47,123 nt of DNA from Clostridia bacterium (GCA_017532825.1 JAFXIT010000014.1:1-47123); one strand, 5' to 3'. Shown: positions 1-9,946, numbered from the stretch's first letter. Translations and numbers: made by a program. The notes: generated from the sequence alone by a model not told the origin.

Positions 1-123
1 AGTGGACGCTTCGGTGGTTGCCGAGGTCTGTGGCGAGGTAGTCTCGGCAGGCTTACTTCCTCCGCAGGAGGCAAGCATCATCACTGCAGCAAGAAGCAGT
101 GCAATAAGGCGTAACTTTTTCAT
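1..123 (-). CDS. Lipoprotein, N-terminal fragment (truncated by window edge)
   Basis: The first 41 codons of a leftward gene are present; the rest lies outside the window. The ATG at 123 is preceded by GGGAGG at good spacing. The protein starts with MKKLRLIALLLAAVMM and then a lipobox LASC with the lipidated cysteine at residue 20. A Thr/Ser/Pro-rich linker follows, typical of the flexible tether of Gram-positive surface lipoproteins. It should therefore be exported by Sec, lipidated by Lgt and held on the outer face of the membrane. A promoter lies just upstream (171-199). The function cannot be told from this fragment; a solute-binding protein is one common possibility. Confidence 0.8.
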   Translation of the reverse strand, partial: MKKLRLIALLLAAVMMLASCGGSKPAETTSPQTSATTEAST

Positions 124-170
124 AATTACCCTCCCTTTACAGCACGGTATTGTTTGCTGTGGTTTCTCCC

Positions 171-199
171 AGTATAGCATCTTCCGTCTACGTTTACAA
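171..199 (-). promoter_or_regulatory. Promoter of the truncated lipoprotein gene
   Basis: On the minus strand TTGTAA (199-194), a 17-nt spacer and TATACT (176-171) form a good vegetative sigma-A-type promoter about 50 nt upstream of the ATG. Confidence 0.6.
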
Positions 200-343
200 G
201 GGTTTTTCAAAATTTTTACCGTCATTTGTATCAAGGTCAAAAAAAGGTTTAAAATGTGAAATAAAACGGGCTGTTGTAAAGATTTCTTAAAATATTGGGT
301 GTATAATCAAGGTTTGTAATGATGCAGATAATAAGGAGTACCC

Positions 344-1723
344 ATGCTTAAAAAGTTCTTTTCTCCGATCGATATGACCGTCGGCTCTGTTTGGAAGTGT
401 ATCGTTATCTTTACCCTTCCGATGCTCATCGGCAACATCGCCCAACAGCTATATTCCACCGTCGACACCATCGTTGTGGGACAGTACGCCTCAAACGGCG
501 ACAACGCCATCGCCGCAGTCGGCAGTGCTCTGCCGATACTGAATATGCTGCTTGTACTCTTTATCGGTATTTCTGCCGGTGCGACCGTCATGGTCTCGCA
601 GTACTACGGCGCAAAAAACCGCGAGGCGCTTTCCTACACCGTCGGCAACTGTATCACCGTCACCGCCATTGCCTGCGCAGGGCTTATCCTTTCGGCGATA
701 TGGTTTATCCGCCCCGTGCTTGAGCTGCTCAACACCCCCGAGACCATTATTGACAGCTGTCAGGATTACCTTTCCATCTCCCTTATCGGTATCGCAGGTA
801 TGGCCTACTACAACATCCTCGGCGGTATAATAAGAGGACTTGGTGACTCGGTATCCGCACTTATCTACCTGCTGGTGGCAACCGTTATAAACATCGGTCT
901 TGACATATACTTCGTCGCAGGGCTTAAGATGGACGTCGCAGGCGTTGCCCTTGCTACCGTCATCGCCCAGTTCATCTCCTCGGCACTCTGCCTTTTTAAG
1001 CTTATGAGGATGAGGGAGCATTTCGACTTCGGCTGGAAATACCTCCGTCCCAGAGCACAGTACGTAAAGACCATCATCAAGCTGGGACTCCCCAGCGGTC
1101 TGACCCAGGCCATCTTCTCCTCCGCAATGATCATCGTACAGTCGCTTACCAACTGCTTTGGCGAGCAGTTCATTGCCGCAAACGTCGTAGTCATGCGTGT
1201 TGACGGATTTGCAATGATGCCCAACTTCTCCTTCGGCACCGCCCTTACCACCTTTGCAGGACAGAACGTCGGCGCAGGAAAGTACGACCGTGTCACCCTC
1301 GGCGCCAAGCAGGGTACCCTCCTTGCAGTCGCCTGCTCGACGGTCATAACCGGTGCGATACTCATCTTTGGCAAATATCTCATGGCCATATTTACCGATA
1401 CTGCCGAGCTTGTCAGCCTCAGCGTCAAGCTCATGCGGATACTGGCCGTTGGCTACATCGCCGTGGCCGTCACCCAGAGCCTCTCGGGCATCATGCGTGG
1501 CGCAGGCGATACCATGACCCCCATGTGGATATCCCTTATCACCACCGTAGCCGTCCGTGTTCCCATCGCCTACGGCATCTCCTTCCTGACCCGTACCGCC
1601 GAGCTTCCCTACGGCCAAAAGGAATGCATCCAGATATCCCTGCTTGCATCCTGGGTCATCGGTGCGGCTCTTACCGCTCTGTTTTACCGTATCGGTCGCT
1701 GGAAGAACAAGAGGATCAGCTGA
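344..1723 (+). CDS. MATE family efflux transporter
   Basis: The 459-residue protein has the length and pattern of MatE transporters: twelve hydrophobic segments in two homologous halves. The N-terminal half carries the typical TLPMLIGNIAQQLYSTVDTI stretch and the second half a matching LPSGLTQAIFSSAMI stretch. Family members export drugs, dyes or metabolites in exchange for Na+ or H+; the substrate cannot be predicted here. The ATG at 344 follows AAGGAG at about 8 nt. A TATAAT lies at 302-307 but no -35 box is visible at normal spacing. The gene is alone in its transcription unit and ends at a strong intrinsic terminator. Confidence 0.92.
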   Translation: MLKKFFSPIDMTVGSVWKCIVIFTLPMLIGNIAQQLYSTVDTIVVGQYASNGDNAIAAVGSALPILNMLLVLFIGISAGATVMVSQYYGAKNREALSYTVGNCITVTAIACAGLILSAIWFIRPVLELLNTPETIIDSCQDYLSISLIGIAGMAYYNILGGIIRGLGDSVSALIYLLVATVINIGLDIYFVAGLKMDVAGVALATVIAQFISSALCLFKLMRMREHFDFGWKYLRPRAQYVKTIIKLGLPSGLTQAIFSSAMIIVQSLTNCFGEQFIAANVVVMRVDGFAMMPNFSFGTALTTFAGQNVGAGKYDRVTLGAKQGTLLAVACSTVITGAILIFGKYLMAIFTDTAELVSLSVKLMRILAVGYIAVAVTQSLSGIMRGAGDTMTPMWISLITTVAVRVPIAYGISFLTRTAELPYGQKECIQISLLASWVIGAALTALFYRIGRWKNKRIS

Positions 1724-1731
1724 ATACCGCT

Positions 1732-1762
1732 CGGACCCGACCGACGTCGGGTCCGTTTTTTT
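1732..1762 (+). terminator. Rho-independent terminator after the MATE gene
   Basis: A perfect 10-bp stem (CGGACCCGAC / GTCGGGTCCG, loop CGAC) is followed by seven T residues. Confidence 0.9.
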
Positions 1763-1817
1763 GGGTATGGACTTTTGAGGCTTTTCGTGGTATAATTTGC
1801 GCCAAGGAAGTGAGTCT

Positions 1818-2597
1818 ATGACCGACGTTATTTTTTCGGTAGTTATTCCGCTTGTAGGCACGGTACTCGGCGCAGGCGGCGTGTTCTTTTTGAAAAACGG
1901 GATGTCCCGCAGCGTACAGAGGGGCTTTATCGGCTTTGCCGCAGGCGTTATGGTGGCGGCTTCGGTATGGAGCCTTATACTCCCCTCCATGGAGCTTTCG
2001 GAGGACTACGGAAGCCTGTCCTTTATACCCGCCGTGGTCGGTCTGATACTCGGCTTTGGATTTTTGATGCTTCTTGACAGGGTCATCCCCCACCTTCACG
2101 TCGCCGCAAGCGAGGCCGAGGGTCCTTCAAGCAACTTCAAGCGCTCGACCATGATGATACTTGCCGTCGCACTTCACAACCTGCCCGAGGGCATGGCCGT
2201 CGGTGCGGTGCTTGCAGGACTTCAGGGCGGAGAAAGCGGAGTTACGACCGCAACGGCCCTTGCCCTTGCCGTCGGTATCGCCATACAGAACTTCCCCGAG
2301 GGCGCTATAATCTCCATCCCCTTGAGAGAAAACGGCATGAGCAAGAAAAAGTCCTTTTTCCTCGGCGCTCTTTCGGGAGCCGTCGAACCGCTCGGTGCTC
2401 TGCTTACCCTGCTTCTTGCAGGAGCGGTGATACCTGCTCTTCCCTACTTTTTAAGCTTTGCGGCAGGAGCTATGCTCTACGTCGTGGTCGAGGAGCTCAT
2501 CCCCGAAATGTCCGAGGGCGAGCATTCCCACGTCGGCACGGTGCTCTTTGCCGTCGGCTTTATGCTTATGATGGTGCTTGACACCCTGCTTGGGTAG
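1818..2597 (+). CDS. ZIP family metal transporter (GufA/ZupT-like)
   Basis: This 259-residue membrane protein carries the two ZIP signatures: HNLPEGMAVGAVLAG in helix 4 and QNFPEGAIISIPL in helix 5. Their His, Asn and Glu residues line the metal path in the family. ZIP proteins bring Zn2+ or other divalent metals into the cytoplasm. I chose the ATG at 1818 because AAGGAAG lies 7 nt upstream; an in-frame ATG 21 nt earlier has no ribosome binding site. The segment between helices 3 and 4 is short and not His-rich. The gene is monocistronic, lying between two terminators. Metal specificity is not readable from sequence. Confidence 0.9.
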   Translation: MTDVIFSVVIPLVGTVLGAGGVFFLKNGMSRSVQRGFIGFAAGVMVAASVWSLILPSMELSEDYGSLSFIPAVVGLILGFGFLMLLDRVIPHLHVAASEAEGPSSNFKRSTMMILAVALHNLPEGMAVGAVLAGLQGGESGVTTATALALAVGIAIQNFPEGAIISIPLRENGMSKKKSFFLGALSGAVEPLGALLTLLLAGAVIPALPYFLSFAAGAMLYVVVEELIPEMSEGEHSHVGTVLFAVGFMLMMVLDTLLG

Positions 2598-2611
2598 ACC
2601 CTATATATAAA

Positions 2612-2650
2612 AAAATCCCCCGATACGGAATTTCCGTGTCGGGGGTATTT
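2612..2650. terminator. Bidirectional terminator between the ZIP gene and purD
   Basis: A 14-bp stem (2617-2630 with 2632-2645, one G-T wobble) has an A-run on its left and a T-rich run on its right. It can end both the rightward ZIP transcript and the leftward pur operon, which converge here. Confidence 0.85.
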
Positions 2651-2654
2651 GTTT

Positions 2655-3926
2655 TTATTTTACGCCGATGTCGGTGCGGAAGTGCATATTTTCAAAGGAA
2701 ATATGCTTTGCCGCAGAGTAGGCGTTTGCGACTGCGTCCTTGAGGTCATCGCCCATAGCGGTGACACCGAGGACTCTGCCGCCTGCGGTGAGGTACTTAC
2801 CGTCAGCGAGCTTGGTGCCTGCGTGGCAGACGACTGCGCCCTCGGCCTCGGCCTCGTCGATACCGAATATCTCGTAGCCGCTTTTGTAGCTTGTGGGATA
2901 GCCGCCGCTTGCAAGCACGACGCAGGCGCAGGCCTTATCGCTCCAGCGGATGTCGATCTTGTCAAGACCGCCCTTTATGCAGGCGAGGAATATCTCAAGC
3001 AGGTCGCTTTCCAGCCTCGGAAGCACACACTGGGTCTCGGGGTCGCCGAAGCGGGCGTTGTACTCGATGACCTTGGGTCCGTCAGCGGTCAGCATCAGTC
3101 CGAAATAGATGACACCCTTGAAGGTACGGCCCTCGGCCTTAAGTCCCTTGACCGTCGGCAGGAATATCCTTTCCATACAGATCTTTGCGATCTCGGGGGT
3201 GTAGTAACGGCTGGGGGAGAATGCGCCCATACCGCCTGTGTTCGGACCCTCGTCGCCGTCAAAGGCACGCTTATGGTCCTGCGCAGATACCATCGGCAGT
3301 ACGTTTTCGCCGTCGGTGAAGGCAAGGACGCTTACCTCGGGTCCAAAGAGGCACTCCTCGATGACCACACGCTCGCCCGAGCTTCCGAAGGCCTTTGCCT
3401 TCATCATGCTCTCGACGGCGTCAAGCGCCTGCTCGATCGTTGCGGCGACGGTAACACCCTTGCCAAGGGCAAGGCCGTCAGCCTTGATGACTATCGGTGC
3501 GCCCTTTTCAAGGACGTACTGCTTGGCCTTTTCGGCATCGTCAAAGACACGGCAGGAGGCGGTGGGGATGCCGTATTTTTCCATAAAGCCCTTTGAAAAA
3601 GCCTTGCTGGATTCGACTATTGCGGCGTTGGCGTGGGGGCCGAAGGCGGTAATGCCTATCTCCTCAAGGCGGTCGACAAGACCTGCCGCAAGGGGATCGT
3701 CGGGGGCGACGACCACGAGGTCGGGCTTGTTTTCCTCCGCCCAGGCACAGATACCGTCAAGGTTGGTGGCCTTAAGAGGAACACATTCGGCCATTGCGGC
3801 GATGCCGCCGTTGCCGGGTGCGGCGTAAAGCTTACCCGCACGGGGGCTACCTGAAAGCTTTTTGATTATCGCATATTCCCGTCCGCCGCCGCCGACGACG
3901 AGAATGTTCATTTTATCGGCGCTCAT
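2655..3926 (-). CDS. purD: Phosphoribosylamine--glycine ligase (GAR synthetase)
   Basis: Catalyses step 2 of de novo purine synthesis: phosphoribosylamine + glycine + ATP to GAR. The 423 residues match the family length. The N-domain opens with MNILVVGGGGREYAI, an ATP-grasp domain follows, and IEYNARFGDPETQ near residue 290 supplies the metal and phosphate ligands. It is the last gene of the operon. The ATG at 3926 lies one base after the purH stop, suggesting termination-reinitiation. A second ATG five codons in (3911) matches the usual PurD N-terminus better. Neither start has a clear ribosome binding site, so the true start is uncertain by five residues. Confidence 0.95.
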   Translation of the reverse strand: MSADKMNILVVGGGGREYAIIKKLSGSPRAGKLYAAPGNGGIAAMAECVPLKATNLDGICAWAEENKPDLVVVAPDDPLAAGLVDRLEEIGITAFGPHANAAIVESSKAFSKGFMEKYGIPTASCRVFDDAEKAKQYVLEKGAPIVIKADGLALGKGVTVAATIEQALDAVESMMKAKAFGSSGERVVIEECLFGPEVSVLAFTDGENVLPMVSAQDHKRAFDGDEGPNTGGMGAFSPSRYYTPEIAKICMERIFLPTVKGLKAEGRTFKGVIYFGLMLTADGPKVIEYNARFGDPETQCVLPRLESDLLEIFLACIKGGLDKIDIRWSDKACACVVLASGGYPTSYKSGYEIFGIDEAEAEGAVVCHAGTKLADGKYLTAGGRVLGVTAMGDDLKDAVANAYSAAKHISFENMHFRTDIGVK

Positions 3927-3927
3927 A

Positions 3928-5466
3928 TCAGTGTTTGAAGTGGCGCATGCCGGTAAATACCATGGCGATGCCGTATTTGTTGCACTTGTCGATGGAATCC
4001 TGGTCTCTGATGGAGCCGCCGGGCTGGATGATGGCGGTCACGCCTGCGGCGTGGGCCTGCTCGACGCTGTCGTCAAAGGGGAAGAATGCGTCGCTTGCAA
4101 GCACAGAGCCTGCGGCCTCTGCGCCTGCGCCCTTGATGGCGATGTCGGCGGCGCCGACACGGTTCATCTGTCCCGGGCCTACGCCTGTGGTGCGGTCTTC
4201 CTTGCAAAGGACGATGGCGTTGGATTTGACGTGCTTGACTACCTTCCAGCCAAAGAGCATGGCCTTGAGCTCGGCCTCGGTGGGGGCACGGTCGGTAACG
4301 ACCTTGAGCTCGTCCATATTAAGGTCGGGATAGTCGTAGTCCTGAACAAGCAGTCCGCCGCCGACCTTTTTGATGTCTACTCTGCCTGCGGCGGGCTTAT
4401 TGCCGACACCGGGCAGCTCAAGCAGACGGATGTTGGGCTTCTTGGTGAGTATCTCGACGGCCTCGGCCGAGAAGGAGGGTGCGACGACGACCTCGATGAA
4501 TATCTTGGCGATCTCGCTTGCGGTTGCGGCGTCGATCTCGCAGTTTGCCGCAACTATGCCGCCGTAGATGGAGACGGGATCGGCATCGTGGGCCTTGGTG
4601 TAGGCCTCGTAGATGTTATTGCCCGTACCCACGCCGCAGGGATTGGCGTGCTTGACGGCGACGACGCAGGGCTGACCCTCAAATTCCTTGAGCAGGTCGA
4701 TAGCGCCGTTGGTATCGTTGATGTTGTTAAAGGAGAGTTCCTTGCCGTGGAGCTGCTTTGCCGCGGCGAGGGTACCCTCGGTGTTGAGGGGCTCGGCGTA
4801 GAAGGCGGCAGACTGGTGGGGGTTCTCGCCGTAGCGCAGGGACTGCACCTTTTCGAAGGTCAGCGAGAGCTTTTCGGGCATACCGCCGCCGATCTGCTTG
4901 CGGAGCCAGGAGGAGATGAGGCTGTCGTAGGCCGCAGTATGCTCAAAGACCTTCAGCGCCAGCTTAAACTTGTCCTCACGGGCGACCTCGCCCTTCTTAA
5001 ATCCGTCGATGACGGTGGCATAGTCGGCGGGGTCGACGACGACGGCGACGTCCTGCCAGTTCTTTGCGGCGGCACGGAGCATGGTGGGACCGCCTATGTC
5101 GATGTTTTCGATGGCATCCTCAAGGGTGACCTCGGGCTTTTTGACGGTGGCCTTGAAGGGGTAGAGGTTGATAACGACCAGGTCGATGGGCTCGACGCCG
5201 AGGGTCTTGAGGGTATCCATATGCTCTTGATTGGAGCGCATGGCAAGTATACCTGCGTGGATCATGGGATGGAGGGTCTTTACCCTGCCGTCAAGGCATT
5301 CAGGGAATCCGGTGACGTCGGAGACGTTGGTAACGGCGATGCCGGCCTCGGTCAGGGTCTTGGCGGTACCGCCGGTGGAGAGGATCTCAAAGCCGAGGGC
5401 GGCGATCTCTTTGGAAAATTCGACGATGCCGGTCTTGTCGGAAACGCTGATTATGGCTCTTCTCAT
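3928..5466 (-). CDS. purH: Bifunctional AICAR formyltransferase / IMP cyclohydrolase
   Basis: Carries out the last two steps of IMP synthesis. The 512 residues have the standard two-domain layout. An N-terminal MGS-like IMP cyclohydrolase domain (about 1-190) starts RRAIISVSDKTGIVEF and includes STGGTAKTL. A C-terminal AICAR transformylase domain follows, with the catalytic VKHANPCGVG motif. The ATG at 5466 has an AAAGGAG ribosome binding site overlapping the end of purN, only 6 nt upstream, so the two genes are probably translationally linked. No broken or missing motif is seen. Confidence 0.97.
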   Translation of the reverse strand: MRRAIISVSDKTGIVEFSKEIAALGFEILSTGGTAKTLTEAGIAVTNVSDVTGFPECLDGRVKTLHPMIHAGILAMRSNQEHMDTLKTLGVEPIDLVVINLYPFKATVKKPEVTLEDAIENIDIGGPTMLRAAAKNWQDVAVVVDPADYATVIDGFKKGEVAREDKFKLALKVFEHTAAYDSLISSWLRKQIGGGMPEKLSLTFEKVQSLRYGENPHQSAAFYAEPLNTEGTLAAAKQLHGKELSFNNINDTNGAIDLLKEFEGQPCVVAVKHANPCGVGTGNNIYEAYTKAHDADPVSIYGGIVAANCEIDAATASEIAKIFIEVVVAPSFSAEAVEILTKKPNIRLLELPGVGNKPAAGRVDIKKVGGGLLVQDYDYPDLNMDELKVVTDRAPTEAELKAMLFGWKVVKHVKSNAIVLCKEDRTTGVGPGQMNRVGAADIAIKGAGAEAAGSVLASDAFFPFDDSVEQAHAAGVTAIIQPGGSIRDQDSIDKCNKYGIAMVFTGMRHFKH

Positions 5467-5472
5467 AACAAA

Positions 5473-6096
5473 TTACTCCTTTATTATAACCTTTCGACCC
5501 TCAACGGCAAGCCTTCCCTCACAGAAAAGCCGTACCGCCGCAGGAAGTATCTTCCATTCGGCCTGCTCCATGACCCGTCTCTGGAGCGTTTCGGGGGTAT
5601 CGTCCTGCTCTATATCGACCGCCTTCTGGAGAATGACGGGACCTCCGTCGGTCTCGGCGGTGACAAAATGCACCGTTGCACCCGTTACCTTGACACCGTA
5701 GTCAAGTGCGGCTTGGTGCACCTTCAACCCGTAGTACCCCTCTCCGCAGAAGGAGGGAATAAGGGCGGGGTGGACGTTTATTATGCGGTTTTCATACCGC
5801 TTGCAGAAGCTCTCACCCATTATGCACATAAATCCCGAGAGAACTATCAGCTCTACGTTGTAGCTTTCAAGGGTCTGCATAACTGCGAGGGTGTAGCTTT
5901 CACGGTCGGAATATTTTTTGCGGTCGACCACCTCGGTCGGCACGTTAAACCGCCTTGCACGCTCAAGTGCATAGGCGTCGGGGCTTGAGGAAAGGCAGAG
6001 GACTATCTCTCCCCCTCCGAGGCCCTCTGCGGCGTAGGTATCAAGCAGGGCTTGAAAGTTCGTTCCGCCGCCGGAGACCAGTACGGCAATGTTCAC
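5473..6096 (-). CDS. purN: Phosphoribosylglycinamide formyltransferase
   Basis: Transfers a formyl group from 10-formyl-THF to GAR (step 3). The 207-residue protein starts NIAVLVSGGGTNFQALL. The catalytic triad is visible as N107 and H109 (INVHPALIPSF) and D150 (AETDGGPV). The start codon is GTG at 6096, supported by GGAGG 8 nt upstream and by the conserved N-terminus. It lies 16 nt after purM and 6 nt before purH in the same leftward operon. Confidence 0.96.
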   Translation of the reverse strand: MNIAVLVSGGGTNFQALLDTYAAEGLGGGEIVLCLSSSPDAYALERARRFNVPTEVVDRKKYSDRESYTLAVMQTLESYNVELIVLSGFMCIMGESFCKRYENRIINVHPALIPSFCGEGYYGLKVHQAALDYGVKVTGATVHFVTAETDGGPVILQKAVDIEQDDTPETLQRRVMEQAEWKILPAAVRLFCEGRLAVEGRKVIIKE

Positions 6097-6112
6097 CTTA
6101 CCGACCTCCGCA

Positions 6113-7150
6113 TCAGAGAATATCTATTCCGCTCTCGCCGGATACGCACTCACCGATGACTCTGGCATCCTCGCCTGCGGCCTTGAGTGCGGCAAGGACG
6201 GCGTCTGCCCTGTCGGAGGCGACAGCGGCGACCATACCGATACCCATATTGAAGGTGTTGAGCATATCACGGTCGTCAACTCCGCCCTCCTTGGCGATCA
6301 TGTCGAATATCGGCAGGACGGGTATTGCGGCACGCTCGACCTTTGCACGGACACCGTCGGGGAGCATTCTGGGGATATTTTCATAGAAGCCGCCGCCGGT
6401 AACGTGGCTGACACCGTGGATGCCGCCTGCGGCTATGGCCTCAAGCATGGGCTTGACGTAGATACGGGTGGGGGTCAGCAGCTCCTCGCCGAGGGTCTTG
6501 CCGAGCTCGGGGATGTACTGCTCTACCCTTTCCTTGCTGACTCCGAGGGCCTTTCTGACAAGAGAGAAGCCGTTGGAGTGGACACCGCTGGAGGGAAGGC
6601 CGATGAGAACGTCGCCTGCGGCGAGGCTCTTGCCGTCGATTATCTTTTCAAAGTCGACCACGCCCACCGAAAATCCTGCGATGTCGTACTCATCTATGGG
6701 GTAAAATCCCGGCATTTCGGCGGTCTCACCGCCAACAAGGGCGCAGCCTGCCTGCACGCAGCCTTCCGAAACTCCCTTTACCAGGTCGGCAACACGCTCG
6801 GGGTAGTTCTTGCCTACGGCTATGTAGTCAAGGAAGAAAAGGGGCTTTGCTCCTGCGCAGACAACGTCGTTTACACACATGGCAACGCAGTCGATACCGA
6901 CGGTATCGTGCTTGTCCATGAGAAAGGCGATCTTAAGCTTGGTGCCCACACCGTCGGTACCCGAAACGAATACCGGGCGGTTCATACCGCTGAGGTCGGG
7001 AGCAAAAAGGCCGCCGAAGCCGCCCACTCCTCCAAGCACGCCGGGAATACGGGTGCGCTCGACGTAGGGCTTCATAAGCTTTACCGCCTCGTAGCCTGCG
7101 GTAATATCTACGCCCGCTTCCTTATAGTGTTCGCTGAAAGAATTGTTCAT
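6113..7150 (-). CDS. purM: Phosphoribosylformylglycinamidine cyclo-ligase (AIR synthetase)
   Basis: Closes the imidazole ring of FGAM to give AIR (step 5). The 345 residues include the ATP/substrate motif [14 protein letters not shown], then [13 protein letters not shown] and [14 protein letters not shown], all typical of PurM. I chose the ATG at 7150 because it overlaps the purF stop as ATGA and has GAGGAG upstream. A longer open frame to 7228 would run 26 residues into purF with no homology. The four-base overlap implies translational coupling to purF. Confidence 0.96.
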   Translation of the reverse strand: MNNSFSEHYKEAGVDITAGYEAVKLMKPYVERTRIPGVLGGVGGFGGLFAPDLSGMNRPVFVSGTDGVGTKLKIAFLMDKHDTVGIDCVAMCVNDVVCAGAKPLFFLDYIAVGKNYPERVADLVKGVSEGCVQAGCALVGGETAEMPGFYPIDEYDIAGFSVGVVDFEKIIDGKSLAAGDVLIGLPSSGVHSNGFSLVRKALGVSKERVEQYIPELGKTLGEELLTPTRIYVKPMLEAIAAGGIHGVSHVTGGGFYENIPRMLPDGVRAKVERAAIPVLPIFDMIAKEGGVDDRDMLNTFNMGIGMVAAVASDRADAVLAALKAAGEDARVIGECVSGESGIDIL

Positions 7151-8568
7151 TCCCCTATTCTCCTCTCGTAGATACTGCTTTCCATCTCCCTTTCGACGGG
7201 ATATCTTCCGTTGAAGCAGGAGGTACAAAATTCAAGGTCACATTCCTTTGCAACGTCTGCCAGGGCCTCCTCGGTCAGATAGCCGAGGCTGTCAACTCCG
7301 AATTTCTTTGCGATCTCCTCGACCGAATGGTTGGGAGCTATGAGCATACTGCGGTCGGGAACGTCGGTGCCGTAGTAGCAGGGATCGGTAAAGGGAGGCG
7401 AGGCCACACGCATATGCACCTCGGTAGCTCCCGCATCACGCAGGATATTTACTATTCTGTCGCCCGTGGTGCCGCGGACGATGGAGTCGTCTATCATGAC
7501 TACACGCTTGCCGCGGATGTTCTCGGCCATGGCGTTGAGCTTTATCTTGACGGCACGTTCACGCTCGACCTGGGTGGGCTGGATGAAGGTGCGTCCGATG
7601 TAGCGGTTTTTGATAAGTCCCACACCGTAGGGTATGCCCGATTCCTCGGCGTATCCCATTGCCGCAGAGAGACCCGAATCGGGTACGCCGATGACGATAT
7701 CGGCCTCGACGGGGTGGAGGCGGGCAAGGTGGGCGCCCATGAGACGTCTTGCTCTGTCGACAGAAAGTCCGTCGATGACGCTGTCGGGACGGGCAAAGTA
7801 GACGTATTCAAAGCAACAAAGTGCGGTCTTTTTCTCCCTTAAGCCGGTATCCATGGAGCTGAGCTTGCCGTCCTCAATGACGATCAGCTCGCCCGGGGCG
7901 ACGTCCCTTTCGAGTCTGCCGCCGACAGACTCTATGGCGCAGGACTCGCTGGAGATGACGTAGCCCTTGCCAAGCCTTCCTATGCACAGGGGGCGGAAGC
8001 CGTAGCCGTCACGGACGGCCATGACCTTTCTGGGGGACATTACGACGATGGAAAACGCACCCTTGAGCTGCTTTGCGGCGACGCAGAGTGCCTCCTGGAT
8101 GGTGCCGACGTTCATTCTCGCTCTGACGATGAGGTATGCCGCAAGCTCGCTTGCGGAGTCGGTCTGGAATATGCAGCCCTTGCGCTCAAGCTCGGAGCGA
8201 AGGGAGTAGGCGTTGGTTATCTGTCCGTTAAGGGCGACTGCGAGGTTACCCTTCTGGTGGCGGACGACGGTCGGCTGGGCGTTGAGCCAGTCGTTTGACC
8301 CTGCGGTGGAGTACCTGACGTGGCCTATGGCCGCCTGTCCCTCAAGGGCGTTGAGAGACTCGATATCAAACACCTCGTTGACAAGTCCCACACCCTTTTT
8401 GACGGTTATCACGCCTCGGTCGTTAACGGCGATACCGCAGGTCTCCTGGCCTCTGTGCTGGAGGGCAAACAGGGCGGTATAGGTCTCGCTTGCGGCGTGG
8501 TAGGATTCCGAAGGATCGGTGGTTATGGCAAATACGCCGCACTCTTCCCTGAGTTTTCTTTCTTCCAT
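7147..8568 (-). CDS. purF: Amidophosphoribosyltransferase
   Basis: First committed step of purine synthesis: PRPP + Gln to phosphoribosylamine. The 473-residue protein has a short propeptide (MEERKLREE) before the nucleophile Cys10 of the N-terminal glutaminase domain (CGVFAI). The C-terminal phosphoribosyltransferase domain carries the PRPP motif [13 protein letters not shown]. Near the C-terminus FCTSC provides two of the four cysteines of the structural [4Fe-4S] cluster found in Bacillus-type PurF, whose propeptide is cleaved. The ATG at 8568 overlaps the purC stop by one base (TGATG), and the stop overlaps the purM start. Confidence 0.97.
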   Translation of the reverse strand: MEERKLREECGVFAITTDPSESYHAASETYTALFALQHRGQETCGIAVNDRGVITVKKGVGLVNEVFDIESLNALEGQAAIGHVRYSTAGSNDWLNAQPTVVRHQKGNLAVALNGQITNAYSLRSELERKGCIFQTDSASELAAYLIVRARMNVGTIQEALCVAAKQLKGAFSIVVMSPRKVMAVRDGYGFRPLCIGRLGKGYVISSESCAIESVGGRLERDVAPGELIVIEDGKLSSMDTGLREKKTALCCFEYVYFARPDSVIDGLSVDRARRLMGAHLARLHPVEADIVIGVPDSGLSAAMGYAEESGIPYGVGLIKNRYIGRTFIQPTQVERERAVKIKLNAMAENIRGKRVVMIDDSIVRGTTGDRIVNILRDAGATEVHMRVASPPFTDPCYYGTDVPDRSMLIAPNHSVEEIAKKFGVDSLGYLTEEALADVAKECDLEFCTSCFNGRYPVEREMESSIYERRIGE

Positions 8569-9425
8569 CAGGCGATTTCCTTTCCGGTTATAAGCTTATA
8601 GGCAAGGGCGTATTTGTTTTGGGTCTCTCTGACGACGTCGGCAGGCAGCTCGGGACCGGGCTCGACGCCCTTGTTACCGGTATCACGCAGCCAGTCGCGG
8701 AGGTACTGCTTATCAAAGCTGGACTGGTCCTTGCCGACCTCGTAGTTTTCGGCAGACCAGAAGCGGCTGGAGTCGGGGGTGAGGACCTCGTCGGCAAGGA
8801 CGAGCTCGCCGTTTTCATCAAGGCCGAACTCAAGCTTGGTGTCGGCGATGATGATGCCTCGCTTTGCGGCGTACTCCGAGGCACGCAGATAGATCTCGAC
8901 GGTCTTGTCACGCACAAGGCCTGCAAGCTCGCTTCCGAGACCCTTTTCCATCTCCTCGAAGGTGATGTTTATATCGTGACCCTCCTCGGCCTTGGTCGAG
9001 GGGGTAAACAGCGGAGTGGGGAATTTGTCGCAGAGGGACAGTCCCTCGGGCTGGGGGATACCGCAGGCGGTGCCGTCCTTTTTATAGGACTCCCAGGCGC
9101 TGCCGGTTATGTAGCCGCGGACGATGCACTCGTAGGGGAGCATCTTAAGACGCTTTACAAGCATGGTGCGGCCTGCGTACTCCTCGGTATTGAAGGGGGC
9201 GGGGAAATCCTTTATATCGGTGGAGATAAGGTGATTTTTTATAACGCCGCCAAGCAGCTCGAACCAAAACTCGGCAAGGCCGTTGAGTATCTTTCCCTTG
9301 CCGGGGATGGCGGTGGGCATGATAACGTCATAGGCGGAGATGCGGTCGGAGGTGACGATGAGGAGTCTGCCCTCGCCTGCATCGTATATTTCGCGGACCT
9401 TACCGCTTGAGATCTTCTTAAGCAT
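8568..9425 (-). CDS. purC: Phosphoribosylaminoimidazole-succinocarboxamide synthase (SAICAR synthetase)
   Basis: Joins aspartate to CAIR with ATP. The 285-residue protein carries SSGKVREIY near the N-terminus, LLIVTSDRISAYDVI, ECIVRGYITGSAWESYKK and, in the C-terminal half, LVLADEVLTPDSSRFW, all family signatures. It is slightly longer than the 235-residue Bacillus form and resembles the longer type. Start and stop each overlap a neighbour by one base (TAATG with purE, TGATG with purF), indicating a compact translationally coupled operon. Confidence 0.96.
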   Translation of the reverse strand: MLKKISSGKVREIYDAGEGRLLIVTSDRISAYDVIMPTAIPGKGKILNGLAEFWFELLGGVIKNHLISTDIKDFPAPFNTEEYAGRTMLVKRLKMLPYECIVRGYITGSAWESYKKDGTACGIPQPEGLSLCDKFPTPLFTPSTKAEEGHDINITFEEMEKGLGSELAGLVRDKTVEIYLRASEYAAKRGIIIADTKLEFGLDENGELVLADEVLTPDSSRFWSAENYEVGKDQSSFDKQYLRDWLRDTGNKGVEPGPELPADVVRETQNKYALAYKLITGKEIA

Positions 9426-9946
9426 TACCTATTCTCCATCACTTTCTTCAGAAGTTCGTTTGCAGAGGCGTCCTTTGCCTCGACCTCACGGGCCATACGC
9501 TCCTTTTCGGCCTCGAGCAGGTCGGCAAGACGGCTGTCCGAAACGGCAAGGATCTGTATGGCAAGAAGTGCGGCGTTGTCTCCGCCGTCGATGGCGACGG
9601 TCGCTACGGGTACGCCCTTGGGCATCTGCACCGACGACAAAAGTGCGTCCAACCCCTCAAGGGCAGACGCCTTCACCGGTACCGCAATAACGGGAAGTGT
9701 GGTGTTGGCTGCAAGTGCACCTGCAAGGTGTGCGGCCTTTCCCGCTGCGGCGATTATTGCACCAAAGCCGTTGGACTTGGCGTTTTTAGCAAACTCTGCG
9801 GCGGCGGCGGGAGTTCTGTGGGCAGAGATTATCCTCAGCTCGCAGGGGACCCCGTAGGCGTCCAGAGTTTTGATACATCCGCTCATGATCTTCAGATCGC
9901 TGTCGGAACCGAGAACGACTCCGACCTTGAGAGTTTTTTCAGTCAT
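9425..9946 (-). CDS. purE: 5-(carboxyamino)imidazole ribonucleotide mutase, PurE
   Basis: Produces CAIR. The 173-residue protein begins TEKTLKVGVVLGSDSDL and carries SAHRTP and AAGKAAHLAG, which resemble class I PurE, normally an N5-CAIR mutase working with PurK. No purK lies in this operon, so PurK is encoded elsewhere or the enzyme uses AIR and CO2 directly. I chose the ATG at 9946 for GAGGGG 8 nt upstream and the conserved N-terminus; an upstream frame to 10006 crosses the promoter. The C-terminal 30 residues form a charged helix beyond the core. It is the first gene of the purine operon. Confidence 0.94.
   Translation of the reverse strand: MTEKTLKVGVVLGSDSDLKIMSGCIKTLDAYGVPCELRIISAHRTPAAAAEFAKNAKSNGFGAIIAAAGKAAHLAGALAANTTLPVIAVPVKASALEGLDALLSSVQMPKGVPVATVAIDGGDNAALLAIQILAVSDSRLADLLEAEKERMAREVEAKDASANELLKKVMENR

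Noticed and set aside
3862..5988. A 708-codon rightward open frame opposite purH/purN
   Set aside because: It lies wholly antisense to well-recognised purine genes, has a Gly/Val/Asp-rich translation without domains, and arises from codon bias of the GC-rich opposite strand.
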